This document shows, in pieces, positions 62,228 to 64,000 of a stretch of DNA of 64,000 nt. Source of the DNA: JAJDFU01 sp964641965 (lineage in GTDB: Bacteria; Bacteroidota; Bacteroidia; Chitinophagales; Saprospiraceae). Positions within the stretch are counted from its first letter, which is position 1, and each line of letters opens with the position of its first letter. Under the pieces are notes generated by a model. That model did not search any database and had not been told where the DNA came from. It was given only the letters and a program-made list of their open reading frames with translations. The translations under genes and the position numbers were made by a program. The stretch covers positions 7,148 to 71,147 of the forward strand of contig CAZXLD010000024.1 in NCBI GenBank assembly GCA_964641965.1. The letters run 5' to 3'.

Positions 62228-63673
62228 TCAGTTCAATTGAAATTCAGGTTGCTGAGTCATAAAGTCCAACAGATTTTTCACCTGAATAGGAACGGTTTCG
62301 AAGTCCAGGTTCCATAACCCACGATCGTAATAATTCTGAGGTACAGGCTCTTTAAAGATATCCGTAGCCTCTTCATAGGCCATAGGATCATACAGGCCGT
62401 TTGGCAAGAAATGATCTAGAATGGACTGGGCTACCACATAGGGGTCTGTATTTTCTTCCCCGGCCAATGCTTTAGCTAATGCTCTAAGCCGTTCCGGGAA
62501 AAATGCTACCAAATAGCCATTGTATAGATTGGCCGACTCCCATCTAAGCGTGTAAGTGTTGGAGTCAATCCAGGAGCGATTCCCTGGCCAGCCCGCAACA
62601 TCTACAGGACTGAACAATTCTTGACCACTTGTAAAAACATAGACTGTAACTGCTGCGATGATGTCTTCAGATTCAAACGGAAAACCACCGCTTCCGAAGT
62701 AGCTAAGGAAATACTCAACTGGACTTTTAACCTGGGTGCCAATCACCTTTTCGTCAAAGAAATGCTCACTCTTGAAGAGCCTGCGAAGGACGGGAGCGAT
62801 TTCAAAATTGTTTTCCAGAAAAGTCGATGCCATACCCTCTATGATAGTAGCATCAGGCTCAGGATGAACGAAATGAGTATAGACCTTCTGGCAAATAAAA
62901 TTAGCCACCTCTGTTGCCCGTTCGGAAAATAACAAGTTGTGGACGTCATCATATCCCCAATTTCCCGTCTTTCCAAAAATCGTTTTTGAGCCTGCATCAT
63001 GGCCTATTGGTAAAAAAGAAACCGGAGCGCAAGCCTCCGTGAAACCATTCCATCCGGAAAGCGCTCTGGCAGTCTCCTGAATATCTTGCTGAGTATACCC
63101 ATTGTCCACACCCAAAGTGAATAATTCATACAACTCCCGAGCATAGTTTTCATTTGGGCTGATAAGGGTATTTTGGATGCCATTGAGAAAGAATAACATG
63201 GCCGGCGTCTTCCCCATTTCCACGGTGAATTCTCTAAAATTACCAATAGCATATTGCTGGAGTAGCCTGTGGTATTGGTACATATACGAAGGACACTGAT
63301 AGGTATCAAGACGAGTTACAAAATGGTTGTGCCAAAAAAGAGCCAACTTCTCACGAAGCCCATTTTGAAACAAATCTATCATCCAAGCCCCGATCCATTC
63401 AATGTATTGTTCATTTACCGTTGGAAAGGGGTCAGCGGGGTAATCGCTCAACGTCCAATCTGCCCAAACTGGAGGAGTCGCCAAGGGTAAAGCAATAGCA
63501 TCATCTATTACTTGATCTACCAATTGCTCTGCAGGAACCGAAAGAAGGGGTGGGATCGACTCTGGTGAAATTCCATTTCCTGTGCGAAGATAAAGATGGC
63601 GAATCTGTCGGTCGGTCCACGGTCCAGTATAAGGAGCCAAGGAGCCGGTGGTGCATGTAGAGGCTGTCAGCAT
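62228..63673 (-). CDS. DUF1800 family protein
   Basis: This 481-residue protein has the family order: RHLYLRTGNG.. at the N-terminus, REKLALFWHNHFVTRLDTYQ, MLFFLNGIQNTLISPNENYARELYELFTLGVDNGYTQQDIQETARALSGW (the NENYARELxELFTLG hallmark), then a C-terminal VDVAGWPGNRSWIDSNT. The role is unknown. It is the first gene of the DUF1800-DUF1501 pair, commonly encoded together in Bacteroidota and Planctomycetota. No signal peptide is obvious at the ATG used, though the first 15 residues (LTASTCTTGSLAPY) are unusual. Confidence 0.92.
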   Translation of the reverse strand: MLTASTCTTGSLAPYTGPWTDRQIRHLYLRTGNGISPESIPPLLSVPAEQLVDQVIDDAIALPLATPPVWADWTLSDYPADPFPTVNEQYIEWIGAWMIDLFQNGLREKLALFWHNHFVTRLDTYQCPSYMYQYHRLLQQYAIGNFREFTVEMGKTPAMLFFLNGIQNTLISPNENYARELYELFTLGVDNGYTQQDIQETARALSGWNGFTEACAPVSFLPIGHDAGSKTIFGKTGNWGYDDVHNLLFSERATEVANFICQKVYTHFVHPEPDATIIEGMASTFLENNFEIAPVLRRLFKSEHFFDEKVIGTQVKSPVEYFLSYFGSGGFPFESEDIIAAVTVYVFTSGQELFSPVDVAGWPGNRSWIDSNTYTLRWESANLYNGYLVAFFPERLRALAKALAGEENTDPYVVAQSILDHFLPNGLYDPMAYEEATDIFKEPVPQNYYDRGLWNLDFETVPIQVKNLLDFMTQQPEFQLN

Positions 63674-63935
63674 AGAATCAAGTTTTATCCCTGGGAAACA
63701 GAAGTTAGATATACTTCAAGATCGATGGTTTAAATGACAAACGAATTTTTTTCGACCTTATCATAGAAAATCAATACGGTAAGGATTCGATAGGGTATTG
63801 TAGTAATAGTCCAAAAAGACAAGTGGAAGCTTTGGAAAACGCATGGAGGTCCAGTTTCATGGTTTCGGTTTTTCAATACGCTTACACTCAAGAATGGTAC
63901 CCACCTGCTATGCCATTACATACCTTCTGCATAGC
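63674..63935. other. Intergenic region upstream of the DUF1800 gene
   Basis: This 262-bp gap has no convincing ORF. I see no perfect TAnnTTTG box on either strand. Confidence 0.4.
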
Positions 63936-64000
63936 TTAGCGGATCAGCTTGACTCTGGGTAAATTCTTGAGCTTCTTTTCCAGTTGAAATGCTTCCGAGC
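63936..64000 (-). CDS. C-terminal fragment of an unidentified gene at the right edge (GIY-YIG-like ending)
   Basis: On the minus strand one frame is open from the edge to TAA at 63938-63936 and ends SEAFQLEKKLKNLPRVKLIR. The EKKLKNL pattern before the stop is like the end of short GIY-YIG nuclease family proteins, but 20 residues are too few to identify it, and a second minus frame is also open in this stretch. Confidence 0.25.
   Translation of the reverse strand, partial: SEAFQLEKKLKNLPRVKLIR

Overview
This 64 kb window is a chromosomal segment of a Bacteroidota bacterium, most likely Saprospiraceae/Lewinella-like. That placement is inferred from gene content. Supporting signs are Por-secretion (T9SS) type C-terminal domains on the PhoD-like phosphatase and the DUF1501 protein, a DUF1800/DUF1501 pair, a TonB receptor/DUF4249 pair, a DUF5916 protein, and Bacteroidota-type promoters (TTG - about 20 nt - TAnnTTTG). 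Shine-Dalgarno sequences are mostly absent. Coding density is high. I recognised no rRNA, tRNA, CRISPR array, transposase or prophage.

Layout. 0-7.3 kb: the tail of an exonuclease III gene, a frameshifted GNAT gene, then a six-gene efflux operon (TolC-like protein, lipoprotein adaptor, two separate ABC ATPases, two ABC-2 permeases) headed by a TetR regulator whose promoter lies between two near-identical palindromes. The set is a split-gene version of E. coli CecR-YbhGFSR with its own outer membrane factor. 7.3-13.9 kb: a CBS-domain protein, a secreted PhoD-like phosphatase, a flippase-like membrane protein, a GlsB-type membrane protein, an orphan CoxE/MoxR-type VWA protein and an aldo/keto reductase. 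14-19.7 kb: a complete RND tripartite efflux operon. 19.8-23 kb: a glycosyltransferase, a zinc metallopeptidase and two tandem outer-membrane beta-barrels.

23-30 kb: a same-strand row of a membrane-bound class III adenylate cyclase, an exported lytic transglycosylase and two exported caspase-like proteases, with a long imperfect hairpin element between the first two. 30-43 kb is mostly housekeeping: an alpha/beta hydrolase, a CtpA-type S41 protease, cysS, two rhomboid proteases, mutL, a small membrane protein, a long PurF-like amidotransferase and uvrB. A 0.2 kb inverted-repeat-bounded element sits between purF and uvrB. 43.4-45 kb: an orphan TIR protein ending in an EAD11-like domain, and a GNAT.

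45-48.7 kb: molybdenum cofactor genes (moeA, moaC and a MobA fused to a P-loop-less MobB-like domain on +; moaE and moaD on -). 49-64 kb: a second LysM lytic transglycosylase, the TonB receptor/DUF4249 pair, an FAD oxidoreductase with an SRPBCC protein and a divergent 4-TM protein, an NAD-dependent epimerase-like protein, the DUF5916 barrel protein, a MarR regulator with an NTF2-like target (each preceded by a TTGA-N4-TCAA palindrome), the DUF1501/DUF1800 operon, and the end of an unidentified gene at the right edge.

The least ordinary parts are the TIR-EAD11 orphan, the exported caspase/cyclase/transglycosylase row, the asymmetric ABC ATPase pair, the MarR and TetR operator pairs, and the two intergenic inverted-repeat elements. 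No multi-gene defence island is visible. I see candidates for undescribed biology but nothing that sequence alone proves to be a new system.
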